7,124 nt of DNA from an uncultured Holophagales bacterium (GCA_937864895.1 CALMDF010000367.1:1-7124), one strand, 5' to 3'. Counted from the first letter of the stretch, positions 1 through 5,818 are shown. Notes: generated from the letters alone by a model not told the origin. Translations and numbers: made by a program.

Positions 1-424
1 CGAGGTCCTCTTCGCGGACCGGAGGTTCCCGACGCCCTCGGGGAAGATGAACCTCCTCGCCGCGGTGCCCCCGCCGCCCGAGGAGGAGCCCGGCTACCCG
101 CTCTGGCTCTTCTCCAACTCGACAGAGAGAGCGCAGAGCTCGCAGTGGGCGGGACCTCCGCCGGCGATCGTCGAGGCGACCTGCCACCCCGACGCCGCCC
201 CCGGGCTGGCGGACGGCTCGGAGGTCCTCGTCGAGAGCGCCGTCGGAAGCCTCCGCGCGCGCCTCCGTCACGACCCGCTCCAGCGCCGCGACGTCGTCCT
301 CGTCCCCAAGGGCGGACACTTCGACTCCGGCACCTGCGCGAACGCCCTCGTGAAGGCCCGGCTCACCGACGCCGGCGAAGGGGCCGCCTACCTCGACTGC
401 CGGGTGAGGATCCGCCCCCTGTGA
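1..424 (+). CDS. Molybdopterin-dependent oxidoreductase, C-terminal end (5' truncated by window edge)
   Basis: The reading frame is open from base 2 to the TGA at 422-424, giving 140 visible residues; the true start lies outside the window. The visible part begins with a TPSGK motif (residues 11-15), typical of the junction into the molydopterin dinucleotide-binding domain of the BisC/formate dehydrogenase/DMSO reductase superfamily. The domain follows: PLWLFSNSTERAQSSQW (about residues 33-49), HPDAA (62-66), a dGSEV/SaVGSLRAR strand pair, and GGHFDSGTCANAL (104-116), ending in a VRI strand. In this superfamily the domain grips one guanine-dinucleotide arm of the Mo/W-bis-MGD cofactor. The substrate cannot be told, because the catalytic domains and any Fe-S ligands are off the edge. 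The stop overlaps the start of the NUDIX gene, so the two are probably one operon. The ATG at 47 lies inside the conserved region and is not the start. Confidence 0.85.
   Translation, partial: EVLFADRRFPTPSGKMNLLAAVPPPPEEEPGYPLWLFSNSTERAQSSQWAGPPPAIVEATCHPDAAPGLADGSEVLVESAVGSLRARLRHDPLQRRDVVLVPKGGHFDSGTCANALVKARLTDAGEGAAYLDCRVRIRPL
404..410 (+). promoter_or_regulatory. Ribosome binding site for the NUDIX gene, inside the upstream gene
   Basis: GTGAGGA contains a GAGGA core ending 10 nt before the GTG at 421. It lies within the last codons of the oxidoreductase gene and supports a start at 421 over the longer upstream reading frame. Confidence 0.45.
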
Positions 425-1020
425 CGCCTCCCCCCGGCCTCCCTGCTCTCGACGCCCCGCGGGCGGCCCTGCGCGCCGCGCTCCTCGCCCACGAGCCCGC
501 CGACGCCGCCGAGGCGCGGGATCGCGACGCGATGCTCGCCCTCGTCACGTCGGAGCCCTCCTGCTTCGCGAGGACCACGTTCGCCCCCGGGCACTTCACG
601 GGGAGCGTCTTCATCTTCTCCGCCGCTTCGGGACGCGTCCTCCTCCACCACCACCGACGCCTCGGCCGGTGGCTCCAGATGGGGGGACACGACGAGGGAG
701 AGTCGGACCCGGCGGCGACCGCGCTCCGCGAGGGCCGCGAGGAGTCGGGCCTCGCCGACCTCGTCCTCCTCTCCCCTTCGATCCTGGACGTCGACGTCCA
801 CCCGATCCCGCCGTCCCCCTCCCGCGGCGAGGAGGCCCACTCGCACTTCGACGTCCGCTACGCCGCGGTCACGCGCTCGGCCTCGTCCGCCCGGGCCGAC
901 GCCGCCGAGTCGCTCGGCCTCGAGTGGCTCCCCCTCGAGGAGGCCGCCCTGAGAATGGGAGAGCCGGGCGCCCGTCGCGCGCTCGCGAAGGCCGCCCGGC
1001 TCCTCGGGACCCCGTTCTGA
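421..1020 (+). CDS. NUDIX hydrolase
   Basis: This 199-residue protein belongs to the NUDIX superfamily, which cleaves nucleoside diphosphates linked to another moiety using Mg2+. A mostly helical N-terminal part (1-55) precedes the fold, which runs from about residue 57 (HFTGSVFIF) through WLQMGGH (84-90) to EWLPLEEA (168-175). The Nudix box spans 88-111: G88, E94, R103-E104, E107-E108, G110-L111. The interval between E94 and R103 is 8 residues rather than the canonical 7. An HxHFDVRY segment (140-147) follows, as in the WLQPGGH-type NUDIX proteins. The metal-binding REGREE segment is intact, so the enzyme should be active; its substrate is unknown. I chose GTG at 421 because it overlaps the upstream TGA (GTGA), has an SD-like GAGGA, and the frame further upstream is an arginine/proline-rich shadow of the oxidoreductase gene. 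An in-frame start slightly downstream cannot be excluded. Confidence 0.85.
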   Translation: MTPPPGLPALDAPRAALRAALLAHEPADAAEARDRDAMLALVTSEPSCFARTTFAPGHFTGSVFIFSAASGRVLLHHHRRLGRWLQMGGHDEGESDPAATALREGREESGLADLVLLSPSILDVDVHPIPPSPSRGEEAHSHFDVRYAAVTRSASSARADAAESLGLEWLPLEEAALRMGEPGARRALAKAARLLGTPF

Positions 1021-1030
1021 CCGGGCCCGC

Positions 1031-2875
1031 CTACATCATCTTGTCCGATCCCTTGTCGACCGCCGCGTCCATCATCTCGGCCTTCTCGTAGAGGCCGTCG
1101 ATCACGTCCCTGTACTTCTCGGCGACGACGCGGCGCTTCACCTTGAGCGTCGGCGTCAGCTCGCCCCCCTCGATCGTGAAGTCCGTCGCGAGGAGCGCGA
1201 AGTCCTTGATCCTCTTCTCCGAGGGCTCGTCGCCGTTGACGAGCTTGATGGCCTGGTCGAAGAGGGCGCGGACCTTCTTGTTCCGGATCAGGTCGGTGGG
1301 GTTGCGGAACTCGACGTTGTTCGCCGACGCCCAGCCCTCGAGCCTCTCGAAGTTCGGGACGATCAGCGCCGACAGGAACTTCCGCTTGTCGCCGATGAGG
1401 ACGACGTTCGCGACGTAGCGGATCTGCTTCAGCGCCTCCTCGATCGGCGACGGCGCGACGTTCTTGCCGTACGCGTTGATGATGAGCTCCTTCTTCCGGT
1501 CGGTGATCGTCAGGAACCCCTCGCGGTCGACGACCCCCACGTCCCCGGTCAGGAACCACCCCTCCGCGTCGAAGACCTTCTTCGTCTCCTCCGGCTTGTT
1601 CCAGTAGCCGCGCATGATGTTCGGCCCCTTGGCGAGGACCTCGCCGTCCGGGGCGATCCGGATCTGGACCCCCGCGATCGCCTTGCCGACCGAGCCGAGC
1701 TTCCACCCCTTCGGCGTGTTGCACGTCAGGACGGGGCTCGTCTCGGTGAGGCCGTAGCCCTCGTAGACCTCGACGCCGGCGCCCCAGAAGAACTCGGCGA
1801 CCTCCTTCGAGAGGGGCGCGCCGCCGGACATGCAGAACTGGAACCGGCCGCCGAGGCGCGCCTTGATCTTCGAGAAGACGAGCTTGTCGGCGATCCTGTA
1901 CTTCAGGGCGAGCCCGCCCGGGACCGGCCGCCTCTTCTCGACGAGCGCGAGGCGCTCCTTCCCCACCTTCACGGCCCAGCGGAAGATCTTCTGCTTCGTC
2001 GGCGACTGGTTCTCCAGGTTCTGGAAGATCCGGGCGTGGATCTTGTCGTAGACGCGCGGCACCGAGGCGAAGGTGTGCGGCCGGACCTCGCCGAAGTTCT
2101 CGGAGAGCTTCTCGATCGACTCCGCGTAGCTGACCGTCGCGGCCCTCGAGAAGAGAACGTAGTCGATCATCCGCTCGAAGACGTGCGCGAGCGGGAGGAA
2201 CGAGAGCGCCACGGTCGACGGGTTCACGTCGAAGAACGTCGAGCAGGTCGAGACGTTCGAGACGAAGTTCGCGTGCGAGAGGACGGCCCCCTTCGGCTCC
2301 CCCGTCGTCCCCGAGGTGTAGATGATCGTCGCGTGCGACTCCGGGTTCACGTTCGCGACGCGCTCGTCCCAGGCGCCGGGAGCGAGCTTGAGGGCTTCCT
2401 CTCCCCGCTTCACGACGCTCTCGAACGAGACGACCCCCTCGGCGTTCGGGAGCTTTCCCTCGACGAGGACGACGTGGGTGAGGGCGGGGCAGCGCCCCTT
2501 CACCTCCATCACCTTCGCAAGCTCCCTCTCGTTCGACACGACGATGACCTTGGCCGAGCAGTCGCGGAGGATGTACTCCACCTGCGGCGCCAGGTAGGTC
2601 GTGTAGATCGGCACCGTGATGCCGCCGATGCCGAGCGTCGCGAAGTCGGTCATCGGCCACTCCGGCCGGTTCTCCGAGAGGATCGCGATCCGGTCGTCGT
2701 GGTCGAGGCCGAGCGTCGTCAGCCCGATTCCGAAGGCGCGGGTCTTCCGTCCGAACTCGTTCGCGGAGACGGGTTTCCAGGCTCCGTTCACTTTCGAGAC
2801 GAGAAGGTCGGGCTTCCCGCTCTTCACCGCGTGCAGGAAGTAATCGAGGAGTATCCGGGCCGGCAGGGCTTCCAT
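1031..2875 (-). CDS. Long-chain fatty-acid--CoA ligase (AMP-forming acyl-CoA synthetase, FadD15-like)
   Basis: This 614-residue ANL-superfamily enzyme activates a fatty acid with ATP to an acyl-adenylate and transfers it to CoA. Numbered from the chosen start, the ATP-binding P-loop TIIYTSGTTGEPKG is at 183-196, YGLTETSP at 374-381, the WFLTGD motif with its ribose-binding Asp at 440-445, and the hinge DRKKELI at 459-465. The C-terminal LTPTLKVKR (573-581) carries the lysines of the A10 region that contacts the adenylate. Length and these motifs match the bacterial FadD15/eukaryotic ACSL-like group; exact chain-length preference cannot be read. No membrane segment is obvious. I chose ATG at 2875 because GGAGG (2885-2889) sits 9 nt upstream. 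The frame extends to a TTG at 2908 and an ATG at 2884, but the latter abuts the SD and the former lies ahead of it. The gene lies 109 nt behind serA, separated by a strong hairpin, and converges on the NUDIX gene with only 10 nt between stops. Confidence 0.95.
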   Translation of the reverse strand: MEALPARILLDYFLHAVKSGKPDLLVSKVNGAWKPVSANEFGRKTRAFGIGLTTLGLDHDDRIAILSENRPEWPMTDFATLGIGGITVPIYTTYLAPQVEYILRDCSAKVIVVSNERELAKVMEVKGRCPALTHVVLVEGKLPNAEGVVSFESVVKRGEEALKLAPGAWDERVANVNPESHATIIYTSGTTGEPKGAVLSHANFVSNVSTCSTFFDVNPSTVALSFLPLAHVFERMIDYVLFSRAATVSYAESIEKLSENFGEVRPHTFASVPRVYDKIHARIFQNLENQSPTKQKIFRWAVKVGKERLALVEKRRPVPGGLALKYRIADKLVFSKIKARLGGRFQFCMSGGAPLSKEVAEFFWGAGVEVYEGYGLTETSPVLTCNTPKGWKLGSVGKAIAGVQIRIAPDGEVLAKGPNIMRGYWNKPEETKKVFDAEGWFLTGDVGVVDREGFLTITDRKKELIINAYGKNVAPSPIEEALKQIRYVANVVLIGDKRKFLSALIVPNFERLEGWASANNVEFRNPTDLIRNKKVRALFDQAIKLVNGDEPSEKRIKDFALLATDFTIEGGELTPTLKVKRRVVAEKYRDVIDGLYEKAEMMDAAVDKGSDKMM

Positions 2876-2884
2876 GGCGTTCAT

Positions 2885-2889
2885 CCTCC
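2885..2889 (-). promoter_or_regulatory. Shine-Dalgarno site deciding the acyl-CoA ligase start
   Basis: GGAGG on the - strand lies 9 nt before the ATG at 2875. It touches the alternative ATG at 2884 directly, which makes that one unlikely, and lies inside the extended frame from TTG 2908. Confidence 0.75.
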
Positions 2890-2897
2890 GCGGGTGA

Positions 2898-2903
2898 ATT
2901 ATG
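2898..2903 (-). promoter_or_regulatory. Possible -10 element for the acyl-CoA ligase gene
   Basis: CATAAT on the - strand matches 5 of 6 positions of TATAAT and lies in a local AT-richer patch of an otherwise GC-rich sequence. Transcription would begin near 2891, just ahead of the SD. I see no convincing -35 hexamer at 16-18 nt spacing, so this is a tentative call. Confidence 0.3.
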
Positions 2904-2952
2904 GACAATTCCCGCGAAACGAGCCCCGTGCGCGTAAACGCGCCGCGCTCAC

Positions 2953-2970
2953 GCGCCTCCCTCCGGGGAG
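2953..2970. repeat. 18-nt direct repeat, copy downstream of serA
   Basis: GCGCCTCCCTCCGGGGAG (+ strand) is identical to the copy at 4203-4220, in the same orientation. The two copies bracket serA. This copy supplies one arm of the post-serA hairpin at 2954-2984. Confidence 0.8.
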
Positions 2971-2984
2971 GCCCGAGGGAGGCG
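2954..2984 (-). terminator. Hairpin immediately after the serA stop codon
   Basis: A perfect 10-bp stem (CGCCTCCCTC at 2954-2963 paired with GAGGGAGGCG at 2975-2984) encloses an 11-nt loop. It starts at the base directly after the serA TGA in the transcript. No U-tract follows on the serA strand, so it may be a U-less or Rho-assisted terminator, or a 3'-end stabilising stem, rather than a textbook intrinsic terminator. It separates serA from the acyl-CoA ligase gene. Confidence 0.55.
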
Positions 2985-4190
2985 TCAGAGAGGGTTCAGG
3001 GTAATGGCGAGGATGTCGCGGCACCCCTCGGCGATCCGCGCCAGGAGGCTCCGCGTCGGCTCGCTGTCGAGCTGGATCCTCGCGCTCGCGGCCTCCGCGC
3101 CGTCGAAGACGACGTTCTCGGTCTTCTGGACGTTGATCCCCGCTTCCCGGAGCGCCACGAAGACGTGCGCCAGGACGCCGACCCGGTCCCGGTGCCTCAC
3201 GGTGAGGAGCCACCGTGCCGGCGAGCGCTCGCAGAGGTTCACGGCGTTCGGCACGACTCCCGTCGCCTTGTAGGCGGCGACGATCCTGACGACCTCGGCC
3301 GCGATGGCGTTCTGGGCCTGCTCCGTCGAGGCGCCCACGTGGTGCGTCCCGACGACGCCCGGCATCCGTCCCACCTCGTCCTCGAACGCCCCCGTCCCTC
3401 CCGCGGGCTCGCGCTCGTAGACGTCGAGGCCGGCCCGGATCCCCTTCTCCGAGATCGCCGCCTTCAGGGCGGCGGCGTTCACCGTCTCGCCCCGGCTCGT
3501 GTTCACGAAGAGGGAACCGGGGCGCATCGCGTCGAAGAAGGCCGCGCCGAGCAGGCCGCGCGTCTCCTTCGTCAGGGCGAGGTGGACGGAGACGACGTCG
3601 GAGAGGGCGGCGAGGTCGCGGAGCGAGGCCGTGCGCTCGACGCCGGCCTCCGCGGCGCGCTCGGCCGTCAGGGAAGCGCTCCAGGCGACGACCGGCATGC
3701 CGAAGGCCCGCCCCCGCGCGGCCACCTCGCGACCGATGGCCCCGAAGCCGGCGATCCCGAGGGTCCGCCCCGCGAGGCCCCGGGCCTTCCCGTACTCGGC
3801 CTTGTTCCAGGCCCCGGCCTTCAGGTCGGCCGTCTGTTCCGGGATCCTTCGGTCGAGCGCGAGGATGAGCCCCCAGGCGAGCTCGGCCACGGCGACGGCG
3901 TTCTTCCCGGGACAGTTGGAGACCGAGATCGCCCGCGCCGAGGCGCCGGCGAGGTCGATCGTGTTGACACCCGCCCCCGCCCGGATGATCAGGGAGAGGC
4001 CCGTGCCCTGATCCATCTCGGCCGCGGTCACCCTCGTCGACCTCACGACGAGGACGTCGGCCCTCGTGTCCCGCAGCCGCCACCCGAGGGACTCGCCCTC
4101 CAGCTTCGGCTCGAAATGGACCTCGCACCCGAGAGAGCGCAGCCCCTCGAGCCCCACGCCCTCGAACTTGTCGGCGACGAGCACCCGCAT
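2985..4190 (-). CDS. serA: D-3-phosphoglycerate dehydrogenase with C-terminal ACT domain
   Basis: This 401-residue NAD-dependent D-2-hydroxyacid dehydrogenase catalyses 3-phosphoglycerate to 3-phosphohydroxypyruvate, the first step of the phosphorylated serine pathway in the cytosol. Visible features are the substrate-domain loop RAGAGVNTID (70-79), the Rossmann dinucleotide motif GFGAIG (148-153), and NTSRGE with catalytic R233. LDVYEREP follows with E261, then THHVGAST with catalytic H284. By alignment with E. coli SerA the triad corresponds to R240/E269/H292. An ACT domain occupies about 326-401 (WLLTVRHRDRVGVLAHVF, then GINVQ), the usual site of serine feedback binding in SerA. Length is close to the E. 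coli short-form enzyme and there is no intervening ASB domain. The start at 4190 has AGGAGGT 5 nt upstream. It follows the DUF1015 gene by 61 nt on the same strand, consistent with one transcript. Serine sensitivity is inferred from the family, not shown. Confidence 0.93.
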   Translation of the reverse strand: MRVLVADKFEGVGLEGLRSLGCEVHFEPKLEGESLGWRLRDTRADVLVVRSTRVTAAEMDQGTGLSLIIRAGAGVNTIDLAGASARAISVSNCPGKNAVAVAELAWGLILALDRRIPEQTADLKAGAWNKAEYGKARGLAGRTLGIAGFGAIGREVAARGRAFGMPVVAWSASLTAERAAEAGVERTASLRDLAALSDVVSVHLALTKETRGLLGAAFFDAMRPGSLFVNTSRGETVNAAALKAAISEKGIRAGLDVYEREPAGGTGAFEDEVGRMPGVVGTHHVGASTEQAQNAIAAEVVRIVAAYKATGVVPNAVNLCERSPARWLLTVRHRDRVGVLAHVFVALREAGINVQKTENVVFDGAEAASARIQLDSEPTRSLLARIAEGCRDILAITLNPL

Positions 4191-4195
4191 CGGAG

Positions 4196-4202
4196 ACCTC
4201 CT
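4196..4202 (-). promoter_or_regulatory. Strong Shine-Dalgarno of serA
   Basis: AGGAGGT on the - strand lies 5 nt before the serA ATG at 4190. It directly abuts the 18-nt repeat copy at 4203-4220. Confidence 0.8.
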
Positions 4203-4220
4203 GCGCCTCCCTCCGGGGAG
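4203..4220. repeat. 18-nt direct repeat, copy in the serA leader
   Basis: This is identical to 2953-2970 and ends against the serA ribosome binding site. In the transcript it reads CTCCCCGGAGGGAGGCGC, which contains an internal CTCC/GGAG pair and the same GAGGGAGGCG string as the 5' part of the repeat's other copy. It is therefore complementary to the first arm of the hairpin after the serA stop. Confidence 0.8.
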
Positions 4221-4229
4221 TCGATTTCC

Positions 4230-4246
4230 GCGGGCCGCCGGCCCGC
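4230..4246 (-). terminator. GC-rich hairpin between DUF1015 and serA
   Basis: A perfect 7-bp stem (GCGGGCC 4230-4236 with GGCCCGC 4240-4246) has a 3-nt loop and begins 5 nt after the DUF1015 stop in the transcript. What follows is GGAAATCG, not a U-run. It could be a partial terminator that lowers serA expression relative to DUF1015, or an mRNA-processing stem. In such GC-rich DNA a chance stem is also possible. Confidence 0.35.
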
Positions 4247-4251
4247 CCGGC

Positions 4252-5478
4252 TCAGAACCGGTGGACGAAGAGCCCGGACCTCAGCTTCGGCTCGAACCAG
4301 GTCGACTTGGGCGGCATCGTCTCGCCGGCGTCGGCGATCGCCATGAGCTCGCCGACGGTCGTCGGGAACATCGAGAACGCCACGGCAGAACCGCCCGAGT
4401 CGACGCGCATCTCAAGCTCCCTCGTGCCGCGGATCCCGCCGACGAAGTCGATCCGCTTGTCGGTGCGAGGGTCCCGGATCCCGAGGACCGGGTCGAGGAG
4501 CCGCTCCTGGAGGATGGAGACGTCCAGCGACCGGATCGGGTCGTCGGCCGGGACGGGGTCCTGCGGGGCGAGGGAGTACCACCGGCCGCCGAGGTACATC
4601 CGGAACTCGCCCTTGGCGGCCGGTTCCGTCGCGTCCGCCTCGCCCACGCGGAACGCCTTCGCGACCTCGGCCAGAAAGGACTCCGGCGTCCGGCCGAAGA
4701 GGTCCTTCACGAGGCGGTTGTAGGGGAGGATCCGCAGCTCGCGGTCGGGGAAGATCGCCGCCGGGAACCACTGGACCGGGTGGTCCGGGCCGACCGGCCC
4801 CTTCTCCCGGAGCGCGGCTCGGGCGCGCGAGGCGGACGCCGAGCGGTGGTGCCCGTCGGCCACGTACAGGGCGGGGATCGCCGCGAACGCCTCGACGAAG
4901 AACGCCACGTCCTCCTCCGGGACGACCCACAGCGAGTGGCCGACTCCGTCGGCGGCCTCGAAGTCGATCGCGGGAGGGGCCTCGGTCACCTTCGCGACGC
5001 GGGCGTCGATCGCGTCCGTCGCGCGGTACGTCAGAAACACCGGCTCGGCGTGGGCGGACTGGACGAGGAGGTGCTTCGTCCGGTCGTCCTCCTTGTCCTT
5101 TCGGGTCTTCTCGTGCTTCCTGATCGCGTCCGAGTCGTAGTCGTCGACGGAGCAAGCGGCGACGAGACCGTCCTGGCTGGCGCCGCGCCACGTCTGCCGG
5201 TAGACGAGAAGGCGGGGAACGGGGTCCGGCACGAGCGTCCCGTCCGCCTCGAAACGGTCGAGGTTCTCTCGCCCCTTCGCGTAGACCGGCTCGGAGTAGA
5301 GCGGCGTCCCCTCGGGGAGGTCGATCTCGGGCCGGCAGACGTGGAGGAACGACTCCGGATTGCCAGCGGCGAGGGCGCGGGCCTCCCCCGTGTCGACGAC
5401 GTCGTAGGGGACGGAGGCGACGGCCCGGGCGCGGAGAGGGGCGGGCCGGGAGGACGGAAAGGCGCGGATCTGGACCAT
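4252..5478 (-). CDS. DUF1015 (COG4198) family protein, serA-linked
   Basis: This 408-residue protein is a full-length member of the DUF1015 family. Conserved landmarks are SVPYDVV (22-28), KHEKT with nearby charged residues (121-135), VADGHHR (206-212), GIRDPRTDKRIDFVGG (333-348), MFPTT (370-374) and the C-terminal MPPKSTWFEPKLRSGL (388-403). No signal peptide or membrane segment is seen, so it is cytosolic. It is immediately upstream of serA on the same strand, which suggests a role in serine metabolism. The DGHHR motif recalls the GxHR-type signature of the ParB/sulfiredoxin fold, to which free serine kinases such as SerK and SbnI belong. A kinase or phosphotransfer role on serine/phosphoserine is inference only. 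The start at 5478 matches the family's short N-terminus before PYDVV. There is no Shine-Dalgarno; the upstream sequence reads CTCTTCCTCGC, suggesting a leaderless transcript. Confidence 0.94.
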   Translation of the reverse strand: MVQIRAFPSSRPAPLRARAVASVPYDVVDTGEARALAAGNPESFLHVCRPEIDLPEGTPLYSEPVYAKGRENLDRFEADGTLVPDPVPRLLVYRQTWRGASQDGLVAACSVDDYDSDAIRKHEKTRKDKEDDRTKHLLVQSAHAEPVFLTYRATDAIDARVAKVTEAPPAIDFEAADGVGHSLWVVPEEDVAFFVEAFAAIPALYVADGHHRSASASRARAALREKGPVGPDHPVQWFPAAIFPDRELRILPYNRLVKDLFGRTPESFLAEVAKAFRVGEADATEPAAKGEFRMYLGGRWYSLAPQDPVPADDPIRSLDVSILQERLLDPVLGIRDPRTDKRIDFVGGIRGTRELEMRVDSGGSAVAFSMFPTTVGELMAIADAGETMPPKSTWFEPKLRSGLFVHRF

Positions 5479-5487
5479 GCGAGGAAG

Positions 5488-5496
5488 AGCTTAGCA
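5488..5496 (-). promoter_or_regulatory. Possible extended -10 (TGnTAnnnT) for a leaderless DUF1015-serA transcript
   Basis: On the - strand TGCTAAGCT fits the TG-n-TAnnnT extended -10 pattern, ending 9 nt before the ATG at 5478. Transcription would start within a few bases of the start codon, agreeing with the missing Shine-Dalgarno. No -35 element is evident. It overlaps the palindrome at 5493-5502. Confidence 0.35.
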
Positions 5497-5502
5497 GCTG
5501 CT
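5493..5502. promoter_or_regulatory. 10-bp palindrome in the divergent intergenic region
   Basis: AGCAGCTGCT is a perfect palindrome in the 75-bp gap between the divergent DUF1015 and RRM genes, overlapping the possible -10 of DUF1015. It could be an operator, but a single 10-bp palindrome in GC-rich DNA is weak evidence. Confidence 0.25.
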
Positions 5503-5537
5503 TTCGCACGCACCCCTCCCGCTTCCGGCGCGCCTGT

Positions 5538-5543
5538 AGGAGA
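5538..5543 (+). promoter_or_regulatory. Shine-Dalgarno of the RRM gene
   Basis: AGGAGA lies 10 nt before the ATG at 5554. It fixes the real start of the RRM gene, although the frame stays open for about 1.5 kb further upstream. Confidence 0.7.
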
Positions 5544-5553
5544 ATCGGATCGA

Positions 5554-5796
5554 ATGAAGCTCTACGTCGGAAACCTCCCGTACGCGGTCGACAGTGTCCG
5601 CCTGAGGGAGCTTTTCGGGGCCTACGGGGTTCCGATCTCCGCCACCGTCGTCCTCGACCGCGCGAGCGGCCGCTCGAAAGGCTACGGTTTCGTCGAGATG
5701 GCCGACGAGGAGGCCGGCAAGGCCATCGCGGCCCTGAACCGCTCGGAGCTCGACGGCCGGACGATCTGGGTCAACGAGGCCCGCGCGAAGAGCTGA
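5554..5796 (+). CDS. Single-RRM RNA-binding protein
   Basis: This 80-residue protein is one RNA recognition motif and nothing else. RNP2 is LYVGNL (3-8) and RNP1 is KGYGFVEM (42-49), with aromatic residues Y4, Y44 and F46 at the RNA-stacking positions. The remaining beta-alpha-beta pattern is complete (LRELFGAYG, TVVLDRASGRSKG, AGKAIAALNRSELDGRTIWVNEA). Bacterial stand-alone RRM proteins (the Rbp family of cyanobacteria and others) bind RNA and act post-transcriptionally, some in cold adaptation or mRNA localisation. The usual glycine-rich tail is absent here; the protein ends at RAKS. The ATG at 5554 is preceded by AGGAGA and starts directly at the first RRM strand. The open frame upstream of it is antisense to DUF1015. 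The gene diverges from DUF1015 (75-bp gap) and converges on the ABC exporter gene. Confidence 0.95.
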   Translation: MKLYVGNLPYAVDSVRLRELFGAYGVPISATVVLDRASGRSKGYGFVEMADEEAGKAIAALNRSELDGRTIWVNEARAKS

Positions 5797-5818
5797 CCCG
5801 GTTCCCCCGGGCCGCCCG

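Noticed and set aside
145..420. N-terminal extension of the NUDIX protein
   Set aside because: It overlaps the conserved cofactor-binding domain of the oxidoreductase in another frame and is an Arg/Pro-rich shadow; GTG 421 has the better context.
1021..1030. CGGGCCCG palindrome between the convergent NUDIX and acyl-CoA ligase stops
   Set aside because: It has no loop and no T-run, and is too short to fold as a terminator; the gap is simply 10 nt.
858..2660. 600-codon - strand open frame
   Set aside because: It lies in another frame of the acyl-CoA ligase gene and antisense to the NUDIX gene. Its product is Arg/Gly-rich with no motif, a usual shadow in GC-rich DNA.
2876..2908. TTG start at 2908 for the acyl-CoA ligase
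   Set aside because: The extra 11 residues contain the Shine-Dalgarno and the -10-like box of the ATG at 2875, which is the better start.
2930..2943. Small inverted repeat GCGCG-TAAA-CGCGC upstream of the acyl-CoA ligase
   Set aside because: A 5-bp stem of alternating GC is expected by chance here and has no partner site.
2901..4346. 481-codon + strand open frame
   Set aside because: It is antisense to serA, whose catalytic motifs are all intact; the product is low-complexity and has no recognisable domain.
5306..5330. Third copy of the 18-nt serA-flanking repeat
   Set aside because: It matches only in part (CTCGGGGAGGTCGAT versus CTCCGGGGAGTCGAT) and lies inside the DUF1015 coding sequence.
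4066..5553. Long + strand open frame continuous with the RRM gene (576 codons in all)
   Set aside because: Up to 5553 it is antisense to the conserved DUF1015 gene, its translation is low-complexity and rich in Arg/Asp/Val, and the RRM gene has its own Shine-Dalgarno and start at 5554.
5797..5818. Bidirectional terminator between the convergent RRM and ABC genes
   Set aside because: Only a 5-bp stem (CCCGG/CCGGG, 5797-5811) with no T-run on either side; too weak in this GC content.
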